Of a DNA stretch of 64,000 nt, positions 51,548-60,242 are shown one piece after another. Within the stretch, counting starts at the first letter, position 1; each line of letters begins with the position of its first letter. The notes under the pieces were generated by a model. That model worked only from the letters and a program-made list of their open reading frames with translations. It made no database searches and was not told the DNA's origin. A program made the position numbers and the translations under genes. This DNA is from Sphingobacteriales bacterium (GTDB taxonomy: Bacteria; Bacteroidota; Bacteroidia; Chitinophagales; Chitinophagaceae), in NCBI GenBank assembly GCA_016200915.1, contig JACQDV010000066.1, positions 34,450 to 98,449 of the forward strand, in the 5' to 3' direction.

Positions 51548-51578
51548 AAAAAAATGTCCCGCATAAAAGCGGGACGAA
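51548..51578 (-). terminator. Terminator between convergent genes
   Basis: GTCCCGC (51556-51562) pairs with GCGGGAC (51569-51575), with an A run on the left giving a T run for the minus-strand gene at 51586-52119. Confidence 0.7.
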
Positions 51579-51585
51579 AGAATTA

Positions 51586-52119
51586 CTATTTCTTTGGACG
51601 TTTGTATTGTGCATACCAGGTGATCTTACCATTTTTTACCTGGTTAATATCATGATAGGAAGCAGAATCCACTTTGCCTGATTTAAAAGTATCATACTGA
51701 TCGTACCAGGTTACCACATAACTTTCTTTCTTTTCGGGTGAATATAATTTTTCCCAGGAGTCCATTTTAATTAAGGAACTGGTCAGGCTATCACGGTATG
51801 TTGTGAATGTTTTTACAATATCATCAGTTTTGCCGTTAACGTGTGTGCCGTCACTCATATCCACCATCAGTGAATCACCAAAAGCACTACGCAAACCTGG
51901 TACATTATTATTTTCCCAATCCTTGTACGATTGAAGTACCATTTTCAGGTCTGCATCGGAAACATCTTGTGTCCAGTCAGTAGTATAAGATGCTTTGTAA
52001 GGCAGGTCAACAGCTGTTTTTTCTGCAGCTGGAGCAGCGGCCGTTTCTTTTTTTTCTGTGTTGCTGTTACAGGCCATCATAAAACACAGCAATAGCAGTC
52101 CAAAAAAATTTGTTCTCAT
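51586..52119 (-). CDS. Small lipoprotein, NTF2-like; paralogue of 33570-34106
   Basis: The ATG at 52119 gives 177 residues with lipobox MMAC (C16). The mature part matches the plan of the protein at 33570-34106: an Ala/Glu/Lys linker, SYKDWENNNVPGLRSAFG, VNGKTDDIVKTFTTYRD, YVVTWYDQYDTFKSG and a Lys-rich end. The two are paralogues placed 18 kb apart. NTF2-like fold is likely; ligand unknown. The upstream in-frame start is not signal-like. Confidence 0.65.
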   Translation of the reverse strand: MRTNFFGLLLLCFMMACNSNTEKKETAAAPAAEKTAVDLPYKASYTTDWTQDVSDADLKMVLQSYKDWENNNVPGLRSAFGDSLMVDMSDGTHVNGKTDDIVKTFTTYRDSLTSSLIKMDSWEKLYSPEKKESYVVTWYDQYDTFKSGKVDSASYHDINQVKNGKITWYAQYKRPKK

Positions 52120-52281
52120 GAAAATTGTTTTAGAGTGATAAATTAAATGAATCGTTATCAGAAGGCAGAAATAAAGCGGGGGCGAATTAAGGCGGTGCTT
52201 CAGGGATAAGAAAGATAAGCAATGATATGATGAGCACAAAAAATATTTACTGCAACGAATACCCGGGCAGATTTTTACTAT

Positions 52282-53106
52282 TTAGATAAGCGATTGTTCC
52301 AGTACTAAAAATTGCCGGTAGAGTTGTGCAGTAACGGGTCCCGGCTTTCCGTTACTGATAATGGTATCATTAATCTTTACTACAGGAATAATTTTTTTAG
52401 TGGTGGCAGTAAGAAATACTTCGGCTGCATTCATTAGCTCATCAACAGTAATATTTCTTTCTTTCACCGGTATAAACTCAGCGGCTAATTCTAATACATG
52501 TTTACGGGTAATGCCTTTAAGCATATTGTTTACCGGCGTAACCAATTGACCATCTTTCGTTACTATAAACACATTGCAGCGGGGAAATTCTGTTATGCTT
52601 TGCTGATTATAATATAATACATCATTTACTTTTTTTTGTTTCAACAACGGTTGAAGCCATACCGCTGTAAGATAACTGATGCTTTTAATGTGCGGTAATT
52701 CCCGCTGATGTTCATAAGTGATAACCGAATACCCTTTTTCAAAATCTTCTTTGGTGGCTGTTTTTACCGGGTTACAGGTGATGATCAAATTAGGCTCAGC
52801 AGGATTGTAGCTATCTGCTGAGTAGCCACCTGTGAGCATAATGCGGATACCTGCCTCAGGTATCTCATTTTGTTCAATTAACTGATGTATGATGCCGGTT
52901 AATTCTTCCCGGCTTTGTTTAACTGACAAATGCATTGCAGTGGCTGAATGATAGAAACGATCTAAATGATCATTTAAAAAAAGAGGAACATTTTTTATGG
53001 TTCTCAAAAAATCAAAGATGGCATATCCTCTCTGCATGGAAAGATCAGCTACATGCAGTTTTAGTTCAGGGTTGTTAATAAAATGATCATTAAAATAAGC
53101 CTTCAT
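52282..53106 (-). CDS. Class IV aminotransferase (PLP fold type IV)
   Basis: The ATG at 53106 gives 274 residues. Motifs are LHVADLSMQRGYAIFDFLRT, the PLP Lys K141 in LPHIKSISYLT, EFPRCNVFIV with the acidic E172, and GITRKHVLELA. This is the branched-chain/D-amino-acid aminotransferase or aminodeoxychorismate lyase superfamily. The specific substrate cannot be told apart by eye. Cytoplasmic. It follows the OmpA gene on the same strand with a terminator in between. Confidence 0.85.
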   Translation of the reverse strand: MKAYFNDHFINNPELKLHVADLSMQRGYAIFDFLRTIKNVPLFLNDHLDRFYHSATAMHLSVKQSREELTGIIHQLIEQNEIPEAGIRIMLTGGYSADSYNPAEPNLIITCNPVKTATKEDFEKGYSVITYEHQRELPHIKSISYLTAVWLQPLLKQKKVNDVLYYNQQSITEFPRCNVFIVTKDGQLVTPVNNMLKGITRKHVLELAAEFIPVKERNITVDELMNAAEVFLTATTKKIIPVVKINDTIISNGKPGPVTAQLYRQFLVLEQSLI

Positions 53107-53162
53107 GCTGCTATTGGTACTGATGGAAAGATAGTTTGAATTTACCGGTGATTGAATAAAAC

Positions 53163-53192
53163 AGAAAAGCCTCCGGTGAAGAAGGCTTTTAG
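53163..53192 (-). terminator. Terminator after the OmpA-family gene
   Basis: AAAAGCCT (53165-53172) pairs with AGGCTTTT (53183-53190), lying 11 bp past the OmpA stop codon. Confidence 0.65.
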
Positions 53193-53200
53193 TTGTGTAT

Positions 53201-54067
53201 TTATTTTTTTGTTTCCAGTAACTTAAAGAATTGATCCAGTTGTGGCAGAATAACAATTCTTGTTCTGCGGTTAGCAGCTCTTCCTTCTTCGGTACCATTA
53301 TCAGCAATGGGTTTGTATTGACTACGTCCGGCAGCGGCCATCTTAGCAGGATCAAGACCGTAATCGTTTTGTAAAATACGAACAACAGAAGTAGCCCGTT
53401 TTACACTCAGATCCCAGTTATCTAATAATACAGTACTCTTATATGCAACGGTATCCGTATGCCCCTCCACCATAAACTCAATATCAGGCTGGTTCTTTAA
53501 TACAGCTGCTACTTTACCTAACACTACTTTTGCGTCTTTCGTTATTTCGTATTTACCGCTCTTAAATAATAATTTATCAGAGATATCAATATACACTACT
53601 CCTTTATCTACTTTAATATTAATGTCTTTATCATCCAGATTGCCAACAGCGCCTTTTAAATTCATTACTAACGCCATGTTGAGTGAATCTTTATGTGCCA
53701 TCTGTTGCTGCAGGGTTTGAATGTAGGCATCTTTAGCCCCCATATTTTCCATTGATTTTTTAATACTTTCTGCCTGCGAAGCGCTGATGACAGAAAGATC
53801 CTGTAATTGTTTTAATGCCTGGGTATTATTTTGCTTGAGGTAATCAATTTGTTTATTGAGATTACTGATGTCGTTTTCCAGCGATGATTTTTGCCGGTTA
53901 AGATTGGCTTTATCGTCATTACAGGCAGAAAGGTTAGCAGCGATTTGATCATATTTGGTTTGCAGTGCAGACAATTCTGCTTCTTTAGCTTTAAATTTTT
54001 TTGTACTTACACAGGAAGAAAATGTAACTAATAATAATCCGCTTAATGCAATCGCAAATTTATTCAT
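53201..54067 (-). CDS. OmpA-family lipoprotein with coiled-coil linker
   Basis: The ATG at 54067 gives 288 residues with a lipoprotein signal (TFSSC, C19). Residues 30-130 are a heptad coiled coil (KAKEAELSALQTKYDQIAANLS, NDISNLNKQIDYLKQNN). The OmpA peptidoglycan-binding domain occupies 165-280 with LLFKSGKYEITKDAKVVLGKVAAVL, MVEGHTDTVAYKS and NRRTRIVILP. It should link the outer membrane to peptidoglycan. Typical size for a Bacteroidota OmpA lipoprotein. Confidence 0.88.
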   Translation of the reverse strand: MNKFAIALSGLLLVTFSSCVSTKKFKAKEAELSALQTKYDQIAANLSACNDDKANLNRQKSSLENDISNLNKQIDYLKQNNTQALKQLQDLSVISASQAESIKKSMENMGAKDAYIQTLQQQMAHKDSLNMALVMNLKGAVGNLDDKDINIKVDKGVVYIDISDKLLFKSGKYEITKDAKVVLGKVAAVLKNQPDIEFMVEGHTDTVAYKSTVLLDNWDLSVKRATSVVRILQNDYGLDPAKMAAAGRSQYKPIADNGTEEGRAANRRTRIVILPQLDQFFKLLETKK

Positions 54068-54260
54068 AATAATCAGTTTAGAATGCAAAGTTGAATTACA
54101 ATCGCTGCACTTCCAAATAAATACCGTTAATGAAATTGCAAGAAAGATGTAAACAATAAATTAGCTGTGCGGTCCGGTATAGTACCACTCAATATCCATA
54201 AATCCGATATTTGCAATCGTTGCCGTTGAAAACTCACATGGGTATTTGATCATAATTACA

Positions 54261-54289
54261 TTGGACCTGTCTTTATTTTATTATCTTTA
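54261..54289 (+). promoter_or_regulatory. Candidate promoter for the KAS III gene
   Basis: TTGG at 54261-54264 and TATCTTTA at 54282-54289, 17 nt apart, resemble TTTG/TAnnTTTG of Bacteroidota. The ATG is 46 bp further on. Confidence 0.35.
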
Positions 54290-54334
54290 GCGGCTTCCTT
54301 ATCGCATTACTCACTAAAAACTCCGATTGACATT

Positions 54335-55408
54335 ATGTTTCGTTCAGTAATTACCGGTACGGGTTGCTATATCCCACCTCAAGTACAAACTAACCAGGAT
54401 TTTGCACAGCATATCTTTTATTCAGAAGATCATCAGCCATTAGATACTCCTCCGCAGGTGGTAGTTGAAAAATTTAAGCAGATAACCGGTATTGAAGAAA
54501 GACGTTATACAACGGATGATCTCACCGCTTCTGATATTGGAGCATTGGCCGCCAAAGCTGCTATTGCCGATAGTGGTGCTGATGCGGAAACAATTGACCA
54601 GATCATAGTAGCACATAATTATGGCAATACCTTAAAGAATACCATACAAATGGATTCTGTACCTTCTCTTGCTGCCCGTATCAAGCATGAATTGGGTATA
54701 AGGAGTCCTAATTGTATTGCTTATGATATTTTGTTTGGCTGCCCGGGTTGGATCCAGGGGATGATACAGGCAGATGCTTTTTTTAAAGCAGGTATTGCAA
54801 AAAAAGCATTAGTGATAGGCACAGAAACGCTGAGCCGTGTTATAGATATTTACGACCGTGACAGTATGATTTTTAGTGATGGCGCCGGTGCCTGTATTGT
54901 AGAATATAAAGAAGGGGAAGAAACTGGCCCTGGTATATTAAGTGCCAGTGTACAAACACATAGTGCAGAAGAAGCGTATTATATAAACATGGGGTGTTCT
55001 TATTATCCCGGCAGTGACCCAAGAGTAAGATATATAAAAATGAAGGGCAGAAAAGTGTATGAATATGCTATGAAACATGTGCCTGCCGCCATGAAAGATT
55101 GCATGGATAAAAGCGGTGTGGATATTAAAGACCTGAAGAAAGTTTTTATACACCAGGCGAATGAGAAAATGGATGAAGGAATCATTAAAGGGTTATACAA
55201 ACTGTATTGCATAAAGGATATACCTAAAGATATTATGCCCATGAGTATTCACTGGTTAGGTAACAGCTCTGTTGCCACCGTTCCTACTTTATATGACCTG
55301 GTACTTAAAGGAAAAGTACCCGGTCATGAATTGCACAAAGGCGATGTGATAATGTTTGCATCGGTTGGCGCAGGTATGCATATTAATGCAATATGCTACC
55401 AGTACTAA
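54335..55408 (+). CDS. 3-oxoacyl-ACP synthase III family protein (KAS III)
   Basis: This 357-residue thiolase-fold protein has the KAS III catalytic triad: C136 in FGCPGW, H273 in FIHQANEKM and N310 in WLGNSSVATVP. It condenses an acyl-CoA or acyl group with malonyl-ACP, as FabH does to start fatty acids. The presence of QANEKM and an N-terminus VITGTGCYIPPQVQTNQDF fits FabH-like enzymes, but paralogues serve special lipids or polyketides. It overlaps the convergent 529-residue gene by 26 bp. Confidence 0.85.
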   Translation: MFRSVITGTGCYIPPQVQTNQDFAQHIFYSEDHQPLDTPPQVVVEKFKQITGIEERRYTTDDLTASDIGALAAKAAIADSGADAETIDQIIVAHNYGNTLKNTIQMDSVPSLAARIKHELGIRSPNCIAYDILFGCPGWIQGMIQADAFFKAGIAKKALVIGTETLSRVIDIYDRDSMIFSDGAGACIVEYKEGEETGPGILSASVQTHSAEEAYYINMGCSYYPGSDPRVRYIKMKGRKVYEYAMKHVPAAMKDCMDKSGVDIKDLKKVFIHQANEKMDEGIIKGLYKLYCIKDIPKDIMPMSIHWLGNSSVATVPTLYDLVLKGKVPGHELHKGDVIMFASVGAGMHINAICYQY

Positions 55409-56972
55409 CTTTTAATTTCTTTTGCCGGTGTTTGTTCTGTAAATATTTATCGTAAATAATTTCGCTCATAGGTTTATCCTGTACTTTGCTTTCAACCCAG
55501 GAAATGATATCGAGATATGCAAAGGCTCTTGTTTCAAAACGGTTTTTCTCAAGGTGCTTGATCTTATCTAATAATTTCTCCAGCGCTGGTTTTAACCGGC
55601 GTGGTGACAGGCTGAATGAGCTCTTTAGAAACCGGATCACTTCTTCTTCCACTACCGTAAGGTTTTTCATCTTTACCATAAAACGATAAACCGATTTGGT
55701 AAGTGATTCTATCAATTCATCATTGCCCAGTTCATAATGCGCCAGCAGGTGCATTAGCCGGGCATAGCACTGCAGATCCATACGTAAATCAAGCGGACCA
55801 TTAATGATCTCTAATAAATAATCAATCGCCGTATTATAATCTCCACAGCCAAAATATAAAGAGGCAAATTTGTAAGTAAATACTAAAATGCGGTGACGAT
55901 CCACATACAATGCATATTCATTCAGTTTGCTTTCAATTTCAGGAACAAGTTTGAGGCCCTCGCTGAAAGTTCCTTTCATTAAATGATAATTCAGTTTTGC
56001 TCCGTTAATATAAATAGAAGTATGTGTACGGAAATTATCATGGCGTGAAGCCGCCGGTGTTTTAGCAAAGTTTTCAAATTGCTTTAATGTAATCTCAAAT
56101 TGCTTAAAGTTGCGTAAATCAAAATGTGCATTAAGCAATGTGTGCATGCCTTTAATATAGTGACCTGTTTCTATCTCCACCATCATCGGGTGTTCAGTAA
56201 ACAAATCAATCCACTTCTGACTGTAACGATAGTACATTAAAAAATCCTGGCGAATGAATGCATACCAGCAATAGCTTTGATACAGGTATAATTTTTCATA
56301 AAAGCCATTTGCCGTTTTAAAAATATCCGGTGGCAAATGTTCTTTAAAATATGCCCTGGTACTTTTTTCATCTTCTGTATTACGGGCATGACCATTTAAT
56401 ACATACCAACGGTATAATAACAGAGCAAGATTTGATAAGCGGGTAACACGATTAATATGTTCACTTATCTCCATGGCTTCCTTCGCCATTTGCTCAGTTT
56501 TATCAGTAGTACTTCGGGTAATATGTAATGTTTCAATTTTCTTCTCCAATGAAATAGCCTGTACTAAAAAATTGAATTTCTGATTGGCTCTGGCCAGTTC
56601 TTTAGCTCTCTCTAAAATTTTAAGGCTTTGAATTTTTAATCCTTTATTATAAAGTAAACGGGCATCATCTAAATGTTCACTCAACTGAAGATCTACATTA
56701 TCAGTTGTTTTCAGCAAACGTAAACTGGCCAGTAATTGTTTATACAAGTGTGTTTTTAAGTTAGCTAACTGTGTTTTGGTAATAGGACTTAATTTTTTCA
56801 TCAGTCTATCTTCTTCATACTCCGGCATTTTATCCAGCGCATCAAAAAGCCGGATGATTTTAAGGTCCTCGTTACCGGAACTTCGCTTTATATAAAGCTT
56901 GAAATGGCGTTTTTCCGCCTTTTCCAGGGTTTTAATTAATTGAAATAATGTATCGGTCAGCCTATTGGACAT
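55383..56972 (-). CDS. Large helical-repeat protein (TPR-like), unknown function
   Basis: This 529-residue protein has no signal peptide and consists of amphipathic helices resembling TPR-like repeats (LKILERAKELARANQKF, YINGAKLNYHLMKGTFSEGL, FACGDYNTAIDYLLEII-like). It begins LTDTLFQLIKTLEKAEKRHFKLYIKR, a conserved-looking start, and has a C-terminal Lys-rich tail. Scaffold or regulator; no family name recognised. Its 3' end overlaps the KAS III 3' end by 26 bp. A good promoter match is 40-70 bp upstream. Confidence 0.6.
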   Translation of the reverse strand: MSNRLTDTLFQLIKTLEKAEKRHFKLYIKRSSGNEDLKIIRLFDALDKMPEYEEDRLMKKLSPITKTQLANLKTHLYKQLLASLRLLKTTDNVDLQLSEHLDDARLLYNKGLKIQSLKILERAKELARANQKFNFLVQAISLEKKIETLHITRSTTDKTEQMAKEAMEISEHINRVTRLSNLALLLYRWYVLNGHARNTEDEKSTRAYFKEHLPPDIFKTANGFYEKLYLYQSYCWYAFIRQDFLMYYRYSQKWIDLFTEHPMMVEIETGHYIKGMHTLLNAHFDLRNFKQFEITLKQFENFAKTPAASRHDNFRTHTSIYINGAKLNYHLMKGTFSEGLKLVPEIESKLNEYALYVDRHRILVFTYKFASLYFGCGDYNTAIDYLLEIINGPLDLRMDLQCYARLMHLLAHYELGNDELIESLTKSVYRFMVKMKNLTVVEEEVIRFLKSSFSLSPRRLKPALEKLLDKIKHLEKNRFETRAFAYLDIISWVESKVQDKPMSEIIYDKYLQNKHRQKKLKVSTGSILH

Positions 56973-57015
56973 AATATTTTTTTTTGAATGAAATCCAGTG
57001 CCAGCAAGGATTTTG

Positions 57016-57046
57016 GAAAACTAACAACCGTTTAGCGATAATCAAA
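57016..57046 (-). promoter_or_regulatory. Candidate promoter for the 529-residue gene
   Basis: On the minus strand TTTG (57046-57043) and TAGTTTTC (57023-57016) are 19 nt apart, close to the Bacteroidota TTTG/TAnnTTTG consensus. The ATG is 44 bp downstream. Confidence 0.4.
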
Positions 57047-57085
57047 ACGACTGTATGTTGTTTTTCCGGAGGGTGATTAACCCAA

Positions 57086-57235
57086 TATTTTTGCTGTAGC
57101 AACTGAACAAAAAATAGTGAATAAAGATTTAGCAGCAGTAGTCAGGAGTTCAGTTGAATTAAATCGTCTCAGCAGTTTATTACATATAGCAAGCAATCGA
57201 GTGAAGTCCCCTGTTTCTACAGGGGGCTTTTTTTA
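57086..57235 (+). ncRNA. Candidate small RNA with its own promoter and terminator
   Basis: The -7 box TATTTTTG (57086-57093) is a perfect TAnnTTTG. Transcription from about 57100 would give about 135 nt ending at a strong terminator (57208-57234). Inside, CAACTGAAC (57100-57108) pairs perfectly with GTTCAGTTG (57148-57156). No plus-strand gene ends near it to need this terminator; the nearest upstream gene on that strand ends 1.7 kb away. A short frame at 57117 starts with GTG and runs through the terminator, so it is not likely coding. Confidence 0.45.
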
Positions 57236-57459
57236 TACCGCAAATATAAATTAAGTAACCCTATCACAGATGAATTTTCTGATAAGCTGTGCCTCACCTT
57301 TCTGTTTTTCAATACTCATTATTTACATTATTATTTCTTCTGTAACCCGACTATGCCCGGAATTTGCACAACTGTTAATAAAAGAAATGTGAGTACTTGA
57401 AGTAATTTTTCTATCTTTTTAAAGTAAACTCAGTTCTTTCACTTAAACTACCAACGGTT

Positions 57460-57879
57460 ATGAACACAAAAACTTTAGCAGGCGGCCTCATTATCGGGGT
57501 GCTTGCTTTCTTACTCGGCTGGCTCATTTTTGGAATGTTGCTGATGAATTTTTATCAATCAAACACAACTTCCTATGCCGGACTGATGAAAGACCCAATG
57601 GAAATATGGGCAATAGCTGTTGCTAACCTGGCATTTGGATTAATGATGGCTTATGTATTTAACCTGGGCAATATTAATACTCCCGGCAAAGGTTTTACAA
57701 CCGGATTAATTTTAGGTTTGCTGATGACCATTGGTTTTGATCTGTTCCTGTATTCACAGTATCACCTGATGAATAAAAAATTGATTGGTGTTGATATAGC
57801 AGCCAGTGCTGTTTTTGATGGTGTTTTGGGTGCTGTGTTAGGGTGGTGGTTTGGAAGAAACTCAAAGACTGGTTCGTAA
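57460..57879 (+). CDS. Small four-span membrane protein
   Basis: This 139-residue protein has about four hydrophobic spans: 7-30 (AGGLIIGVLAFLLGWLIFGML), 52-70, 82-101 and 113-133 (IAASAVFDGVLGAVLGWWFG). It resembles DUF1761-like membrane proteins by size and Gly/Ala pattern, but I cannot be sure. Inner membrane, no known function. A good terminator follows. Confidence 0.6.
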   Translation: MNTKTLAGGLIIGVLAFLLGWLIFGMLLMNFYQSNTTSYAGLMKDPMEIWAIAVANLAFGLMMAYVFNLGNINTPGKGFTTGLILGLLMTIGFDLFLYSQYHLMNKKLIGVDIAASAVFDGVLGAVLGWWFGRNSKTGS

Positions 57880-57902
57880 AAACAAAACATTCCTTATTTA
57901 TA

Positions 57903-57937
57903 ATCTCCTGTAATTTAAAATACAGGAGATTTTTTAT
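57903..57937 (+). terminator. Terminator after the four-span membrane gene
   Basis: ATCTCCTGTA (57903-57912) pairs perfectly with TACAGGAGAT (57921-57930), followed by T6. Confidence 0.88.
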
Positions 57938-58109
57938 TAAAAAAATAACTCGCCCGGCACAATAAATACATACACGTCTTTAAATGAGAGTTGTTTAAAA
58001 TTGATTAACAAAAAACCGCAAAAAAGATATACCCACACGGGCAGCGGGCACAATACTTGCATCCTCTAATCATCACAATCAAATAATTTGTAAACCCAAA
58101 AAGACAGTT

Positions 58110-58994
58110 ATGAAAAACAGTGTAAAAGTAATTTCCGCCCTGGCACTCATGTTAGTCGCTTCTGTTGTGTTCTATGCCTGCTCTAAAGAAAAATCTGCCA
58201 GCAGCGACGTTCCGGCCAACCAGCAACACCTCTCACTTTATTTATCAGATGATCCATCTGTATTCGATAAGGTGTTACTTGATATTAAATCAGTAGAAGT
58301 GTTAGTTGACACTTGCGCAGCACAACCTGGTCATCATGACGATTATGATGATGACGATCATCATCACCCCGATAGTTTAAATCACCCCTGTGCAACATGG
58401 GATACTTTAACTATTAAGCCGGGAGTGTATGATGTTTTGAAATTAAGAAATGGTTTGGACACACTATTGGCCCAGGGAAATATTCCTAAAGGAAAGGTTC
58501 GTAAAATCAGGATTGATTTAGGTACCAATAATTCCTTAGTTAAAGACAGTGTTAGCTATCCGCTTAACCTGCCTCCTGGTGCACCTTCTTATATTGTATT
58601 AAGTTTAAGAGGAGATGAATTTAATGAATACAAACCGGACCATATTCATTTATGGCTTGATTTTGATGTTGTCCGTTCAATAATCAGAGCTTATAATGGT
58701 AAATTCTATTTGCGTCCGGTATTCCATTTCTTCACAGTAAGTACTACCGGAGCTATTGAAGGAGAAGTAGTACCCCGTGACGCAGTGCCGGTTATTAGCG
58801 TATTCAATAGCACTGATACAGCTTATGCTCTTCCATGGCATGAAGATGGGGGCTTTAAAGTAAGAGGTTTGAAAGAAGGTACATATAGTGTGTATATTAA
58901 TGCTGGTAATGGTTATGCTGATACTACTATCACCAATGTATCGGTAACTGCCGGCAAAAAAACTGAGCTGGGTAAAATTACTTTACATAAATAG
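58110..58994 (+). CDS. DUF4382 lipoprotein with His/Asp-rich insertion
   Basis: This 294-residue protein has lipobox C24 (FYAC). Residues 40-175 match DUF4382 (LYLSDDPSVFDKVLLDIKSVEV, RIDLGTNNSLV, DHIHLWLDFDV), interrupted at 75-88 by a run of His and Asp (HHDDYDDDDHHHPD) flanked by two cysteines at 69 and 94. The C-terminal part is a carboxypeptidase-regulatory-like/FN3-like domain (GFKVRGLKEGTYSVYINAG). The insertion looks like a metal-binding loop. Envelope-anchored; function unknown. It is alone, with a terminator downstream. Confidence 0.75.
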   Translation: MKNSVKVISALALMLVASVVFYACSKEKSASSDVPANQQHLSLYLSDDPSVFDKVLLDIKSVEVLVDTCAAQPGHHDDYDDDDHHHPDSLNHPCATWDTLTIKPGVYDVLKLRNGLDTLLAQGNIPKGKVRKIRIDLGTNNSLVKDSVSYPLNLPPGAPSYIVLSLRGDEFNEYKPDHIHLWLDFDVVRSIIRAYNGKFYLRPVFHFFTVSTTGAIEGEVVPRDAVPVISVFNSTDTAYALPWHEDGGFKVRGLKEGTYSVYINAGNGYADTTITNVSVTAGKKTELGKITLHK

Positions 58995-59018
58995 TGTGTG
59001 GGTTTTGGTTAATATCAC

Positions 59019-59047
59019 AGGGAACTCGATTGAGTTCCCTTTTTTGT
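59019..59047 (+). terminator. Terminator after DUF4382 gene
   Basis: AGGGAACTC (59019-59027) pairs perfectly with GAGTTCCCT (59032-59040), loop GATT, followed by T6. Confidence 0.88.
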
Positions 59048-59114
59048 TTTAATAATTTTGTATTCTGCTACCCAACAGCTGATTTTTACTAATTTCAAAT
59101 ATTAAACAACTGCT

Positions 59115-59603
59115 ATGGCCATTAGAATTTTTATTACCGGAGGAACTTTTGATAAAGAATATAATGAATTAAACGGACAACTTTATTTTAAAGACACACA
59201 CCTGCATGATTTGTTAGAGATGGGAAGATGCCGGGTAACTGTTGAGATAAGAACATTGATGATGATTGATAGTTTGGAAATGACAGATGAAGACAGAGAG
59301 CTGATAGCCCATCAATGCCAGCAATGCGAAGAAGAACAGATTGTGATTACCCATGGAACCGATACTATGAGTGACACAGCAAAGATGCTGGCTAAAAAAG
59401 TAAAGAATAAAACGATTGTATTAACAGGTGCCATGATACCAATCAAGTTTGGTAGTTCGGATGGCTTATTCAACTTAGGCAGCGCATTGGCTTTTGCACA
59501 AAGCTTACCGCATGGAGTATATGTAGCCATGAACGGAAGATATTTTAGCTGGGACAATGTTAGAAAGAATAAACAAACAGGGGTGTTTGAAGAAGTAAAG
59601 TAA
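59115..59603 (+). CDS. Single-domain asparaginase-like protein
   Basis: This 162-residue protein has the N-terminal catalytic half of L-asparaginase: ITGGTFDKEYNE (first Thr), THGTDTMSDTAKML (second Thr-Asp), and VLTGAMIPIKFGSSDGLFNLG. Classical enzymes are about 330 residues and have a second domain, which is absent here. Short versions exist as a separate family and may be active as multimers or bind ligands. No signal peptide. The neighbour is an acyltransferase on the other strand. Confidence 0.75.
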   Translation: MAIRIFITGGTFDKEYNELNGQLYFKDTHLHDLLEMGRCRVTVEIRTLMMIDSLEMTDEDRELIAHQCQQCEEEQIVITHGTDTMSDTAKMLAKKVKNKTIVLTGAMIPIKFGSSDGLFNLGSALAFAQSLPHGVYVAMNGRYFSWDNVRKNKQTGVFEEVK

Positions 59604-59635
59604 ATGGGTCGGGACGTTGTAACGGCCTGAACCAT

Positions 59636-60193
59636 TTAACCCAAATGCCCTAATCCCATTTCGGGATGATAACCCTGTACCGGTGCAAAAAAATTAATAA
59701 TGTGTTTAAAATCTATAGCTTCATCATCGCCTGCATAAAAAGGTTCAGCAAAAATTATTTCCTTCTTTTTAAAATCAAAACCCACCATTATAATTGGAAC
59801 CCCGGCTTTTTTAGCGATATGATAAAAACCCGTTCGTAACCGATCTACTTTTCCCCTTGTTCCTTCTGGTGACAATCCCAGCAATAACGCATCTGTTTCA
59901 TTAAACAATTGCACTACCTGGTCAACCATGTTGTGTTTGCTGAAGCGATCTACCGGTATTCCTCCCATCCAGCGAAAGAAAAATCCAAAAGGTACATCAA
60001 ACAATTCTTTTTTTCCCAGGAACCTGGCTGTTTTTAATTGCAAAACACTCCTGGCCATTAAACCAATTACCACATCTCTCCAGCTGGTGTGCGGAGCTAC
60101 TATTATTACAGCTTTTTTTATTTCATAGGGAAATCTGCCGGAGATTTTCCAGCCGGTAAGTGTCATATATACTTTCCAGAATAATCGTGTCAC
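59636..60193 (-). CDS. 1-acyl-glycerol-3-phosphate acyltransferase-type protein (PlsC-like)
   Basis: This 185-residue protein has the acyltransferase motifs HTSWRDVV (HxxxxD, residues 35-42) and LSPEGTR (about 118-124), with GGIPVDR between. It transfers an acyl chain to a glycerophosphate-like acceptor, as in PlsC, or to another lipid acceptor. It is at the short end of the family. Membrane associated through KVYMTLTGWKIS. It is divergent from the fatty acid hydroxylase gene, with a MITE-like element between the two. Confidence 0.8.
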   Translation of the reverse strand: MTRLFWKVYMTLTGWKISGRFPYEIKKAVIIVAPHTSWRDVVIGLMARSVLQLKTARFLGKKELFDVPFGFFFRWMGGIPVDRFSKHNMVDQVVQLFNETDALLLGLSPEGTRGKVDRLRTGFYHIAKKAGVPIIMVGFDFKKKEIIFAEPFYAGDDEAIDFKHIINFFAPVQGYHPEMGLGHLG

Positions 60194-60242
60194 TGCTATA
60201 ACTTTTGTACAATATTATATAAAGTATTTAATGCTGCCATTT

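Noticed and set aside
57117..57251. GTG-initiated frame of about 45 codons in the candidate small RNA
   Set aside because: It extends through the terminator hairpin and has no ribosome-binding site; a structured RNA fits better.
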